Part shown: positions 23,481 through 31,897 of the stretch, one piece after another | How the letters are laid out: every line of letters begins with the position of its first letter | How positions within the stretch are numbered: the first letter of the stretch is position 1 | Program-made: the position numbers and the translations under genes | Notes under the pieces: model-generated | The model's input: only the letters and a program-made list of their open reading frames with translations | Told to the model about the DNA's origin: nothing | Databases searched by the model: none | Assembly: GCA_019114225.1 (NCBI GenBank) | Contig: DXFW01000004.1 | Span: 1-64,000, forward strand | DNA from: Candidatus Allofournierella pullicola | Lineage (GTDB): Bacteria; Bacillota; Clostridia; Oscillospirales; Ruminococcaceae | Direction of reading: 5' to 3' | DNA length: 64,000 nt

Positions 23481-23957
23481 TTATGCCTTGGAATTCTTGC
23501 TACCCGTAAACGGGTCCACAAACTCCTTCAGACTCATTTGATCTGCTATTTTATCTTCCTCCAGTTGGTGCTTGATGTACTCTTGTATTTGCTTTTTGTT
23601 TCTTCCCACCGTATCAACGTAATATCCCCTGGCCCAGAAATGCCGATCTCCATATTTGTATTTGAGATTTGCGTGCCTGTCGAAAATCATCAAGCTGCTT
23701 TTTCCTTTGAGATATCCCATGATTTGTGCTACACTGTATTTTGGAGGGATACTCAACAACATATGAATGTGGTCTGGGCATGCTTGTGCTTCTATAATTT
23801 CCACACCTTTTTGTTCGCACAGCTTTCGCAGAATTTGTCCGATATCTTGTTTGATTTGACCATATATTACCATCCGACGGTATTTCGGTGCAAATACTAT
23901 ATGATATTGGCATCTCCATGTTGTGTGTTGCAATGTTTCGATGTCCTTCTCTTTCAT
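23481..23957 (-). CDS. tnpA: IS200/IS605 Y1 transposase TnpA
   Basis: 158 residues from the ATG at 23957 (AGGAGG upstream). HUH motif in CPDHIHMLLSIPPKYS (His63, His65) and the catalytic tyrosine in helix D, Tyr127 within KKQIQEYIKHQ. Other family segments: YHIVFAPKYRRMV and HFWARGYYVDTVGRN. It moves single-stranded DNA circles by transesterification. The gene appears intact. Confidence 0.92.
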   Translation of the reverse strand: MKEKDIETLQHTTWRCQYHIVFAPKYRRMVIYGQIKQDIGQILRKLCEQKGVEIIEAQACPDHIHMLLSIPPKYSVAQIMGYLKGKSSLMIFDRHANLKYKYGDRHFWARGYYVDTVGRNKKQIQEYIKHQLEEDKIADQMSLKEFVDPFTGSKNSKA

Positions 23958-24098
23958 GTTAAAAGACCTCCTGGTTTTATTGTTGCAGTTGGCCGACCGC
24001 AACTTTATTCTACCAGAAGGTCTTTTTCACTATATAATTTCTTTACACTCCCCGGCATAGCCGGGGGTTGTCCTTACGCTTAAGCTAACAAAACAGGC

Positions 24099-24132
24099 AA
24101 AAATCCCTCAGCCTAATAGCCGAGGGATTTTT
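24099..24132. terminator. Bidirectional terminator
   Basis: Perfect 11-base stem AAAAATCCCTC / GAGGGATTTTT with a 12-base loop. It serves the minus-strand DUF6076 gene ending at 24174 and may mark the left limit of the mobilizable element. Confidence 0.75.
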
Positions 24133-24173
24133 GCGCACACTAGAGTATATTAGAGCGTGCCCTTATCATCAAT

Positions 24174-25421
24174 TTAAATCGTGAATTGGATGGTAGCGTT
24201 AAACTCCTCCCAGCCAATCTCCCCTAACTGGTACTTACTCAGCGCCATCTGGGCCCGTTTGCGCCAGGCGTTGTAGTCGTCCCGCATTTTTTGATTGCCG
24301 GGGGCTCGGGAGCAGCGCATCTGGTAGCGGTTGCGCATCTTGTTGTAGAGTTCCTTGGCCTTGTTGGCCTTCAGCTCCTCGGCGTAGGCCAGCTTGGCGG
24401 CAATGTCCTTGCAGGTGGCGCCGGTTTCCGGGTCCAGCATTCGCTCGCAATATTTGGCGCGGCTGGAGAAGGGAACAAACAGCCGGTGGCAGCTCTCACA
24501 GACGGCGACCGGCAGGTCCTGGGCGCACATCTGTACAAATTCCAAAAAGAGTAACGCAGGCAGCGTATCGCTTGCGTAGAACGTGGCGGCAGAAATGCCG
24601 CCTTTTTTGTTGTCTGTGGGCCGTTTGTAGCGGGTCTGGATATGGATGTCGTCCTCCAATTTGTGGTATTTCTGGTAGGTCGAATCGCCATTTTCGGCCA
24701 GTTCTGCCAGCAGCTCCGAAGGGCTCTGGACATGCTCCGTTCTGGGGCGGCCATCCTCGTCCACCAGTGTAGACTCGATCAGTTGGCGCAGATCTGTTTT
24801 GCCATCCACCAACTGCTGCAGCAAGGTCACAAAGGATTCCAATACCGACAACGCTGTCCGGCACAGAGAGGCGTCCCCGGTTTCACGCTGGATAAAGACC
24901 TTCATCTGGTCTGTGTACTCTGGAAAGTTCCGGCAGAACCCTTCCATAATGTCGCTGGTTATGGCCAACTCGCCAAGGTGGGACATTCTGGCGCGCAATT
25001 CATCAAATGTATACGAACTGTCATTTTTTCCAGTCTGTATAAACTGCCACAGGCTATGTTGGGTCGCTTTCAGTTCCCGCTCATTGCGACGGAAGGTAGC
25101 CAGCGTGTAGCCCTCCACAAGATCAAACAGTGCAGGGGAAACCTGCTGCACAGCGGCAGCAAAATCATGGTAAAAGGAAGCCACTTGGTAATACACACAT
25201 GTGTCAGGGGCAGCCAGGCTCTGCTGCATCGTCTGATCTTCCGGGAAGTTTACGCCCCGGAATTTTTCCAGCAATGTGCGGCCCCGTTCCAGATAGGGGG
25301 CGGCATCCAGGTCCAGCACACCGAATACCAGGGAACCCAGCGGATACGTATGCTGGGGTGTGTCGTAGCCCTGGATATATTCGGTGCGGCCTTCAAAGAA
25401 AAGGTACGTCTGGTAGTTCAA
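24174..25421 (-). CDS. DUF6076-type protein with zinc-finger
   Basis: A 415-residue cytoplasmic protein. Residues ~300-345 carry a metal-binding pattern, VCESCHRLFVPFSSRAKYCE followed by a further Cys in ETGATCKDI (C-x2-C...C...C), next to a basic helical C-terminus (NKMRNRYQMRCSRAP). The first 290 residues are helical with no known motif. This matches the DUF6076 family, which I know as frequent cargo on Clostridia integrative elements; its biochemical role is unknown. It faces the repA-like gene divergently, so the ~270 bases between them should contain both promoters. Confidence 0.65.
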   Translation of the reverse strand: MNYQTYLFFEGRTEYIQGYDTPQHTYPLGSLVFGVLDLDAAPYLERGRTLLEKFRGVNFPEDQTMQQSLAAPDTCVYYQVASFYHDFAAAVQQVSPALFDLVEGYTLATFRRNERELKATQHSLWQFIQTGKNDSSYTFDELRARMSHLGELAITSDIMEGFCRNFPEYTDQMKVFIQRETGDASLCRTALSVLESFVTLLQQLVDGKTDLRQLIESTLVDEDGRPRTEHVQSPSELLAELAENGDSTYQKYHKLEDDIHIQTRYKRPTDNKKGGISAATFYASDTLPALLFLEFVQMCAQDLPVAVCESCHRLFVPFSSRAKYCERMLDPETGATCKDIAAKLAYAEELKANKAKELYNKMRNRYQMRCSRAPGNQKMRDDYNAWRKRAQMALSKYQLGEIGWEEFNATIQFTI

Positions 25422-25692
25422 AATTCGTCACCATCCTGTGTTGGAGCATAGTGGGCGTAAAATGGCTCTGTGTTTTTCTGTGTTTCAGAAACAGCCGAGA
25501 AAAGTGTGTGAATCATCTGACATGAAAACAGTCTAACACATCTTGAAACGGACCGCAAGCCGTTGTATGCTGTATGTGTCGGAAGAATTTATGATGGAAT
25601 CATCGAACATCTTTCGAGGACAAAACCAACCGGAAAAGAGGGATGCCAGAAGCCAAAGTCCGCCACCAACCCATAACCCAAGGAGGTGCCAT

Positions 25693-26073
25693 CTGAACCA
25701 TGAACTCGTTCCTGCAGAGGAGAACCTGAACCGTATCGACGGTTTCCTGATGATCCCGAGCAGTCTCCTGTCGGAAGAACCCTATCGGGAACTTCCCGGC
25801 GAAAGCAAGCTGCTGTACGGCCATTTGCTGGGGCTGCTTCGGCTGTCGGCCCAGGATACCACCGGGCGCTGGAAAGCCGAGGGCAGGCCCTGTGTGAGCC
25901 TCTCGCGGGCCAGTGCCGGGAGGCTTCTGCACTGCCAGCGGGAAAAAGCCGCCGGATTGTTTGCCGCTCTGGAACGCTGCGGTTTGCTGGAGCCGGTGCC
26001 GGGACAGTCAAACGGAAAGGCCCGGCGGTATTATCTCAATCTGCCCCGGCCCAAGGAACCCAACGAGCTGTAA
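25693..26073 (+). CDS. Replication initiator protein A, N-terminal domain type
   Basis: About 126 residues. IDGFLMIPSSLLSEEPYREL and ESKLLYGHLLGLLRLSAQDT correspond to the RepA N-terminal winged-helix domain (pattern 'F..IP..L......LS...KLLYG.L'). No in-frame ATG follows the strong AAGGAGG at 25680-25686; the codon six bases after it is CTG (25693), while an ATG at 25700 is in another frame. In-frame upstream ATGs lack ribosome sites. CTG initiation is therefore the best guess. The protein is short, containing just the DNA-binding domain; it may start replication of the excised circle or regulate transfer. Confidence 0.7.
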   Translation: MNHELVPAEENLNRIDGFLMIPSSLLSEEPYRELPGESKLLYGHLLGLLRLSAQDTTGRWKAEGRPCVSLSRASAGRLLHCQREKAAGLFAALERCGLLEPVPGQSNGKARRYYLNLPRPKEPNEL

Positions 26074-26372
26074 CCACCCGTCGGAAGTTCCGCCCCGACC
26101 TGTCGGAAAAATGGACAGGCAGTTGACGGATTTGCCGACACCGACCCGTCGGAAAAACCGACACGATAAAGATAGAATGATATATCTAACTAAAAGAGAA
26201 ATAGAGAAAGAATTCCACACCCCGCGTTTTGCAAAAGGTGGACAAGGGCTGTGGTGCCTGGCTTCCAGAGGCAGCCACAGACTTGGCAACCGCTACGACG
26301 GCGGCTCAACCGGGAAGATGGCACACCGATTTCGGTTGGCAGCCGTATTCCAATCCCTCCCGCCGCAGCGGG

Positions 26373-26439
26373 CCCACTGGCACTTTGCCGGCAACGCCGG
26401 AAAGTGTCATAGTGGGTCAGATGCTTTGCAAAGCATCTG
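26373..26439. repeat. Hairpin plus 22-bp perfect palindrome upstream of relaxase (oriT-like)
   Basis: First structure 26373-26416: CCCACT...AGTGGG, CACTTT...AAAGTG and CCGGC-AAC-GCCGG stack into one long stem-loop. Second structure 26418-26439: CAGATGCTTTG-CAAAGCATCTG, a perfect palindrome. Both lie within 70 bases of the relaxase start. Origins of transfer for MobV relaxases are inverted repeats just upstream of the mob gene, so this is a good oriT candidate. The remaining bases from 26074 to 26372 hold no gene I can support. Confidence 0.5.
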
Positions 26440-26484
26440 CGTACCCCATCCGCAGCAGAACCGTACCCAAGAAAGGAGTCGCCT

Positions 26485-27729
26485 ATCAGCAAAATCCATC
26501 GGACCGTGGTGCGCAATGAGCGCTACCGTAAAAATGCCATTTCGGTGCGGGAACGGCACAACGAACGCAAGAACGAAGTGTACTCCAACCCGGATGTGCT
26601 GTTGGAATACAGCCACAACAATGTGACTTTCAAAGCCTGCGAGGCAGCTACTTACGCCCAGCAATTTGACTGGATGGTGGAAGAGGGCATTGTTTCCACC
26701 CGAGGATTAAAACCGGATGCCTACGTCTTTGACGAGCTGGTGTTTGATGTGAATACCGACTATTTCGAGAGCCACGGCGGCTATGAGTACGCCAAACAAT
26801 TCTACGCCGAGGTGTACGAGCTGGCCAAGGAGATCGCAGGCGGGGAGCAGTACATCATCTCCGCAGTCATGCACGCTGACGAGCGCAACCGGGAAGCCAG
26901 TGACCGGCTGGGACGGGATGTGTTCCACTATCACCTCCACGTTGTCTACCTGCCGGTGGTGGAGAAGCAGATCCGCTGGTCCAAGCGGTGCAAGGACCCG
27001 GCGCTGCGGGGCACCGTGCGGGAAACGATCATGCAGGTCAGCCACAGCAAAAAGTGGCCGATGGTCCCCATGACCGACGAGCAGGGGCAGCCGGTGCTGA
27101 AAAAGAACGGCAAGCCCCGGCTGGTGAGTTCCTACAGCCTGCTGCAGACGCAGTTCTTCGAGCACATGCGGCAGGCAGGATTCACCGACTTTGAACGAGG
27201 CGTACAGGGCAGCGATGCTGAACATTTGGAGGTCCTGGAGTATAAGGTCCAGAAAGACCGGCAGACAGTGGCGGAACTGTCTGACCAGAAAAAACAACTG
27301 CAAGGTCAGCGGAAGGAACTTATCTCCCAGGTGAAGAACATTTCCGGGTCGATCCGCGATGTGGCAGACATTGAGCAACGGGCCAAAACCAAAGGTGTGC
27401 TGGAAAAGCGGGTGGAGCTACCGGTGCAGGATTTTCAGACCCTGTGCGAGATGGCAAAAGCCAGCGGCAAACTGCAGGCGGAAAACCGCAGTCTGCGGAT
27501 GCAGTTACAGCAAAGTATGGTGAGGGAACAGGAATCGCGCCAGCGTCTCCGCCGCTGTGAGGAACAGTTGGATGCAGTACTCACCGAAACCCGGCCCTAC
27601 CGGGAAGCCATGCGGGTGGCACCGGAGCAGGTGCAGGCGTTTGTGCTGGGCATCTGCCGATGCCAACAGGAGGAAAAGCGGCTGAACCGTCAGCAGCGCC
27701 GCCAGCGGGCCAGGGGTCAGGACCGATGA
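26485..27729 (+). CDS. MobV/Pre-type relaxase
   Basis: About 414 residues. The N-terminus RNERYRKNAISVRERHNERK and the metal-binding HUH-like motif FHYHLHVVYLP (His near 148, 150 and 152) are those of plasmid mobilization/recombination enzymes of the Pre/MobV group. A Gln/Lys/Arg-rich coiled coil fills residues ~250-390. The family usually begins a few residues before the first legal start (GTG at 26506): the codons from 26485 read ISKIHRT and lie six bases after GAAAGGAG, so ATC initiation or an ATG-to-ATC change is suggested. It nicks oriT and pilots single-stranded DNA in mobilization. Confidence 0.82.
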   Translation: MSKIHRTVVRNERYRKNAISVRERHNERKNEVYSNPDVLLEYSHNNVTFKACEAATYAQQFDWMVEEGIVSTRGLKPDAYVFDELVFDVNTDYFESHGGYEYAKQFYAEVYELAKEIAGGEQYIISAVMHADERNREASDRLGRDVFHYHLHVVYLPVVEKQIRWSKRCKDPALRGTVRETIMQVSHSKKWPMVPMTDEQGQPVLKKNGKPRLVSSYSLLQTQFFEHMRQAGFTDFERGVQGSDAEHLEVLEYKVQKDRQTVAELSDQKKQLQGQRKELISQVKNISGSIRDVADIEQRAKTKGVLEKRVELPVQDFQTLCEMAKASGKLQAENRSLRMQLQQSMVREQESRQRLRRCEEQLDAVLTETRPYREAMRVAPEQVQAFVLGICRCQQEEKRLNRQQRRQRARGQDR

Positions 27730-27977
27730 CAGAATATATCATAAGGCAGCAGAGGGCAACCCTGCAGAAAGGAGCCGCTACGGAAGATCGGCAGGAGAAG
27801 AAAACAGCACAGGCAGCGGCGTCCGCCAAGCACCGGGAGGACGGCGTGCCAGAGCAGGAGCTGGAACGGTTTGCCCGGTTCCTGCTGCCCAAGATCCAGG
27901 CATTTTACCAGTCGGAAGAGGGACAACGGCTGTTTGAGGAGTGGAAAAACAGGAGAAACGCGGAAGAAAAAACGTGA
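27726..27977 (+). CDS. Small helical protein following the relaxase
   Basis: 83 residues, starting in ATGA overlap with the relaxase stop. Rich in Gln, Lys, Glu and Arg, wholly helical (ELERFARFLLPKIQAFYQSE), no membrane segment. Position and size suggest an accessory mobilization factor, but no family is recognised. Confidence 0.55.
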   Translation: MTEYIIRQQRATLQKGAATEDRQEKKTAQAAASAKHREDGVPEQELERFARFLLPKIQAFYQSEEGQRLFEEWKNRRNAEEKT

Positions 27978-28055
27978 AAGTGCTTATAGCCTAATCATTT
28001 TGGGGAGAAACCTCGTTATCATAAGTGAAGCACATTTTACAAAGGGGGGATGCGT

Positions 28056-28556
28056 ATGCGGGATGCGCAGTTGATACGTCGCATTCAGGCCGGAGACCGC
28101 ACGGCGGGAGATGCCCTGATTGAGCGATATTATACGGCAATTCTGCGATATTGCGCCCGCCATACCCCTTGTACACAGACGGCGGAGGACCTGACCCAGG
28201 AAGTCTTTTTGCACCTGTTTCGTACCATAGGAAGCTACCGGGAGCAAGGGCAGTTCCGCGCCTATCTGTATCGCATCGCCTATTGTCTGTGCGTGGATGC
28301 TGCCAGACAAAGAAAAACGGAACCGTTACCGGAGAACATGGCAGACACATCGGCGCCTTTTGAAGCTGTCGAAAACCGTGATATGGCAGAGCGACTGTTG
28401 GCAAGTCTGCCCCCGGAGCAGCGGGAAGCCGTATTGCTCCGGTATGGGGAAGGACTGAAATACCGCGAGATTGCAGCCGTGACGGGCCAGCCATTACGCA
28501 CCGTGCAGAGCCGTGTACGGAAAGCACTGAAATCTTTAAGGGAGGGAAGACTGTGA
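28056..28556 (+). CDS. ECF-type RNA polymerase sigma factor
   Basis: 166 residues from the second ATG (28056), since AAAGGGGGG would abut an ATG at 28050. Region 2 has LIERYYTAILRYCARH and TAEDLTQEVFLHLFRTIGSY; region 4 has LPPEQREAVLLRYGEGLKYR followed by EIAAVTGQPLRTVQSRVRKA. It should direct transcription of the genes that follow: a membrane protein, an ABC ATPase and a permease, all overlapping or nearly so. This forms a cargo operon on the mobilizable element. Confidence 0.88.
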   Translation: MRDAQLIRRIQAGDRTAGDALIERYYTAILRYCARHTPCTQTAEDLTQEVFLHLFRTIGSYREQGQFRAYLYRIAYCLCVDAARQRKTEPLPENMADTSAPFEAVENRDMAERLLASLPPEQREAVLLRYGEGLKYREIAAVTGQPLRTVQSRVRKALKSLREGRL

Positions 28557-29287
28557 ATTCTTCTGAGTTGCATCACCTGCTGTGCCAGGGGCCCCAGCCC
28601 TCTCGCATGGCGGAAACCAAACAAAAGTGCGCCGCGCTCTTACAAGAAAATCCGGTGCGGCAGCGTACCGGATTCTGGACCTTCCTCTCACAGGTATGGC
28701 GCTTTACCGGGGGGCCCATGTGGGCGGCACAGGGGGCCGCATCTGTGCTGTTTTTCCTGGCGGCGGCCGGACAAAAAGACCTTGTGTCCTGGCTGCCGCT
28801 GCTGGGGCCGCTTCTGGTGGCGGTTTGTCTGCCGGTCCTGTTTGCCGGTCAGCGCTACGACATGGATGAACTGGAAGCATCCACCTGTGTGTCCCGTGCG
28901 GAACTGGCACTTGCCAAGCTGATTCTGGCCGCGGCCGCTGACCTTGTGATTCTGACGTCGGCACTGGTGTTGGGAAGATCACAGACGGGAAAAGCCTTGC
29001 TGCCGTTGTTTTTTTATCTGCTGGTTCCTTTCTTGTTCTGTGCGCTGACGGCTTTGACCGTACTTCGACGCTGTCCGCGGAGCAATGGAACAATTTGTAT
29101 CGCGGTATGTTCCGTCACGGCAGCGGGACTGCTGATGATTCATCTTGCGGCACCCCAACTGTATGAAACGTCTGCGTTGGGCGGCTGGATTCTTGCATTC
29201 CTGGTATTCGGCGGATTTTTTATCAGAGAACTGATTTCTCTGTTCCAACAACGAAAGGAGGGCATCATCGGTGGAATTGCTGCTTGA
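28553..29287 (+). CDS. Membrane protein paired with ECF sigma factor (possible anti-sigma)
   Basis: 244 residues from a GTG overlapping the sigma-factor stop (GTGA). A cytoplasmic N-terminal ~50 residues with HHLLC and a later Cys (KQKCAALL) could contact the sigma factor. It is followed by about six membrane helices, for example AASVLFFLAAAGQ and LLGPLLVAVCLPVLFAG. The position right after an ECF sigma gene is that of an anti-sigma factor, but there is no clear zinc-binding anti-sigma motif. It could equally be an exporter subunit of the ABC system. Confidence 0.6.
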   Translation: MNSSELHHLLCQGPQPSRMAETKQKCAALLQENPVRQRTGFWTFLSQVWRFTGGPMWAAQGAASVLFFLAAAGQKDLVSWLPLLGPLLVAVCLPVLFAGQRYDMDELEASTCVSRAELALAKLILAAAADLVILTSALVLGRSQTGKALLPLFFYLLVPFLFCALTALTVLRRCPRSNGTICIAVCSVTAAGLLMIHLAAPQLYETSALGGWILAFLVFGGFFIRELISLFQQRKEGIIGGIAA

Positions 29288-30152
29288 TAATCTGTGCAAA
29301 GAATTCGGAGGAAACACGGCGGTGGCAGGGGTCACGGCTGTGTTGGAACCCGGTATTTATGGTCTGTTGGGAGCCAACGGGGCGGGAAAAACAACCCTTT
29401 TGCGGATGATCTGCGGCGTCTTGAAGCCCACTGCCGGACAGGTACGTCTGGATGGGATTCCCATTGACGCACTGGGGGCGGCATACCGGGATAAGCTGGG
29501 CTATCTGCCCCAGGATTTTGTCGGATATCCGCAGTACAGTGCCCGTGATTTCCTTCTGTATATGGCTGTGCTGAAAGGTATGACCCGCTCCCAGGCCGTG
29601 CCGAAGATTCAGGAACTGCTGCATATGGTTCGTCTGCAGGAGGCTGGGAATAAAAAGATCCGGACCTTTTCCGGCGGAATGCGCCGCCGGTTGGGCATCG
29701 CTCAGGCATTGCTCAATGACCCGGATATTCTGATTCTGGACGAGCCCACCGCAGGGTTGGACCCCAAGGAGCGGGTTCACTTCCGCAACATTCTGGAAGG
29801 ATATGCGCAGGAAAAAATTGTGCTGCTTTCCACCCACATTGTTTCTGACCTGGAAGCGATTGCACACAAGGTGTTCCTGATGAAAGACGGATGCTTTCAA
29901 ACCCAGGGTACAGTTTCGGAACTGCTGCAGCAGGCAAACGGGCGCGTGTGGGAATTGACTGTGCCGTCCCAAGAGGCTGAGACCTTGCAAGCACGAATGA
30001 CCGTGGCCAATCTGCGCTATGACGGGAACAGCGTGACGCTGCGGATTCTGGCGGATGCAAAGCCTGCCCCGGCGGCAAGGCCATGTATCCCCACGTTGGA
30101 AGATCTGTATCTGTTGTACTTTCCGGAGGAGGAAGGAGGCGACAATCCATGA
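29271..30152 (+). CDS. ABC transporter ATP-binding protein (ABC-2 exporter type)
   Basis: 293 residues from a GTG at 29271, overlapping the previous gene by 17 bases. Walker A GANGAGKTT, signature FSGGMRRRLGIAQ, Walker B ILILDEPTAGLDP, switch His in LSTHIVSDLEAI. The C-terminal ~80 residues form the extra domain seen in drug/bacteriocin exporters. It pairs with the permease encoded next. Confidence 0.9.
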   Translation: MELLLDNLCKEFGGNTAVAGVTAVLEPGIYGLLGANGAGKTTLLRMICGVLKPTAGQVRLDGIPIDALGAAYRDKLGYLPQDFVGYPQYSARDFLLYMAVLKGMTRSQAVPKIQELLHMVRLQEAGNKKIRTFSGGMRRRLGIAQALLNDPDILILDEPTAGLDPKERVHFRNILEGYAQEKIVLLSTHIVSDLEAIAHKVFLMKDGCFQTQGTVSELLQQANGRVWELTVPSQEAETLQARMTVANLRYDGNSVTLRILADAKPAPAARPCIPTLEDLYLLYFPEEEGGDNP

Positions 30153-31357
30153 GCCTGTTCTGGCAGGAACATAAGAAACTGTGGCGCTCTGGGCTGACCA
30201 GACTGGCAGTCTGTGGAATGCTGCTGTTGACGCTGGGGCTGCAGGTATGGGCCATGCAGTGTATCAATTTCGGCACCATGCGGGCAGACGGAAGTCACCA
30301 GATCGATGGGTATGCGAACATTCGCAAGAGTCAGCAATATGCCGCCCGGTGGCAAACGCTCACCGATGAGACAGCACAGGATATGGTGCGTACCTATCAG
30401 CAAATCCTGGCGGAGAACCCGGAGTTTGATGGTGCTTTGGCGGATTTCAGCTTTCTGCAGGGGACACTGGTATCGTTTCTGTGGCCGGAGGTAGAGGATC
30501 AGACCCAGCCCTATCCCACACTTACCATCTACTATGTGGACCCTGCTCGCTTGACCGGTCTGTATGAGCGTCGGGAGGAAAAACTGGAATATTACCTGGA
30601 AAACCAGTTTTCAGACCCGGCGGATCGAACGTTCTTTCTGGATATGGACAGCCAGGTGGACAAGCCCATGGCATACGGCTGGGCTGCAGGCTGGTCTGCC
30701 ATTTTGGGCAACGGAATCGGGGGCTTTGGTCAGATGGTCCTGCCCGTGGTGCTGGCCCTGGCCCTGACGTCTGTATTTGCCGGGGAAAGACGGCGGGGGA
30801 TGGACACATTGCAGGTGACATCCCTGCATGGAAAAGCTGGACTGGCCGGAGCAAAGCTCCTGTCGGGTCTGGCATTTGCGGTGGAGATCTTTGCGATGTT
30901 TGCGGCGGTTATGGTGGCGGTTCAGGCTGTCTGGCTGGGATTTGAGGGCTGGAATCTGCCCATCCAGTTGATCAAGATGCTGACCACTGCACCGATGAAT
31001 ATGTTCCAGGCGGAATGCTATGAACTGGCGTACCTGTTCTGCTCGATGTTGGGCTTTGCCGGGATTGCCTTGCTGATGTCGGCGCTTCTGCCCGGAACCA
31101 CGGCAGCATTGATCGCCGCATTGCTGATCACCTGGGGGCCGCAGATCCTCAACCAGTATCTGCCCTGGTCGGTGCAGCAATATCTGCGGTTGCTGCCCTT
31201 TGTGGGCGGGGCGGAGGATATCTTCCGGCAGAACCTGTATCACTGGTTCGGTTTCCGGATCTGGTCGCCCGGACCTTTGCTGGTGATCCCGTTCCTGGTA
31301 GGACTCGTTTGCTTGCCGTTTGCTGTAATGGCATGGTGCCGGAAACGAAAACGGTAA
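30149..31357 (+). CDS. ABC-2 type permease
   Basis: 402 residues from the ATG overlapping the ATPase stop. One N-terminal helix (LAVCGMLLLTLGLQVWAM) is followed by a ~165-residue extracytoplasmic domain, then about five helices at the C-terminus (VLPVVLALALTSVFAGE, AVEIFAMFAAVMVAVQAVW, GIALLMSALLPGTTAALI). This is the ABC-2 layout with a large external loop. Probably exports a peptide or lipid, or protects against one; the substrate is unknown. The operon ends in a terminator 17 bases later. Confidence 0.8.
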   Translation: MSLFWQEHKKLWRSGLTRLAVCGMLLLTLGLQVWAMQCINFGTMRADGSHQIDGYANIRKSQQYAARWQTLTDETAQDMVRTYQQILAENPEFDGALADFSFLQGTLVSFLWPEVEDQTQPYPTLTIYYVDPARLTGLYERREEKLEYYLENQFSDPADRTFFLDMDSQVDKPMAYGWAAGWSAILGNGIGGFGQMVLPVVLALALTSVFAGERRRGMDTLQVTSLHGKAGLAGAKLLSGLAFAVEIFAMFAAVMVAVQAVWLGFEGWNLPIQLIKMLTTAPMNMFQAECYELAYLFCSMLGFAGIALLMSALLPGTTAALIAALLITWGPQILNQYLPWSVQQYLRLLPFVGGAEDIFRQNLYHWFGFRIWSPGPLLVIPFLVGLVCLPFAVMAWCRKRKR

Positions 31358-31373
31358 AGAGCCGTCAATATGC

Positions 31374-31413
31374 AAAATGTCATGGGAGACAGAAATCTCT
31401 CATGACATTTTTT
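31374..31413 (+). terminator. Terminator of the sigma/ABC operon
   Basis: AAAATGTCATG / CATGACATTTT stem with further GAGA/TCTC pairing and a T run on the plus strand. Confidence 0.8.
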
Positions 31414-31449
31414 CTGACGGGTGAACGGTGAAAGGACCGGAAGAAAGAC

Positions 31450-31497
31450 TTGAAGAAAACCGCGAATTCGATTATACTTGAATTAACGAATTTTGCG
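31450..31497 (+). promoter_or_regulatory. Promoter and possible operator of the XRE-recombinase unit
   Basis: TTGAAG (31450-31455), 17 bases, TATACT (31473-31478). Inverted half-sites CCGCGAATTCG (31460-31470) and CGAATTTTGCGG (31487-31498) flank the -10, a position at which the XRE protein encoded next could repress its own gene and the recombinase. Confidence 0.55.
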
Positions 31498-31509
31498 GGA
31501 GGTCTTTCC

Positions 31510-31884
31510 ATGGATGTATCCGTAGGCACCCGTCTGCGCGTGCTGCGCAAGGACGCGGGGCTGACCCAGGCCCAGCTGGCGGCGCTGGCTGGAACCAACC
31601 AGGCTGCCATCAACCGGTACGAAACCGACCGGGCGGCGGCACCTTACCGTATCCTGGTCTGGTATGCCACCTATTTTAATGTATCGCTGGATTATATCTT
31701 CGGCCTGTGCGAGGACCCCCGCGGGCGGTATGTCTGCGTCACGCCGGAAGGGGCGCAGGAGGTGGTACAGCGCAAACCGGATTGGAGCGAGTTCGTGGAA
31801 GCCTGCTTCACGCCGGGCAGCGAGCTGAACCGCCGTCTGAAACAGATGATTCTCAATATGGGAGAAGAGGAGAAGCACAAGTAA
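31510..31884 (+). CDS. XRE/Cro-C1 family regulator
   Basis: 124 residues from the ATG after GGGAGG. Helix-turn-helix at residues 7-60: LRVLRKDAGLTQAQLAALAG followed by TNQAAINRYETDRAAAPYRI. The C-terminal ~55 residues are not conserved. The recombinase gene begins 13 bases after its stop, so it likely controls excision of the element. Confidence 0.85.
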   Translation: MDVSVGTRLRVLRKDAGLTQAQLAALAGTNQAAINRYETDRAAAPYRILVWYATYFNVSLDYIFGLCEDPRGRYVCVTPEGAQEVVQRKPDWSEFVEACFTPGSELNRRLKQMILNMGEEEKHK

Positions 31885-31897
31885 GGAGGTGCACGCC

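Larger units (their letters stand above)
23345..24072. mobile_element. IS200/IS605-family insertion sequence (tnpA only)
   Basis: A single tnpA gene is flanked by subterminal hairpins: CCCCCGGC-TAA-GCCGGGGG at 23353-23371 and CCCCGGC-ATA-GCCGGGG at 24050-24066, the end structures that Y1 transposases recognise. There are no terminal inverted repeats or target duplications, as expected for the family. Exact ends are estimated from the hairpins. No tnpB is present. A further hairpin (GCCCCTTAAGGGGC at about 23463) lies 3' of tnpA. Confidence 0.8.

Noticed and set aside
23353-24066. tnpB or omega-RNA next to the IS200-like tnpA
   Set aside because: No second gene or RuvC-type motif lies within or beside the element; the adjacent genes are the HD enzyme and DUF6076.
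25913-26626. A 237-codon plus-strand frame spanning from the RepA-like gene to the relaxase
   Set aside because: Different frame from both real genes, no ribosome site, and it crosses the hairpins of the candidate oriT.
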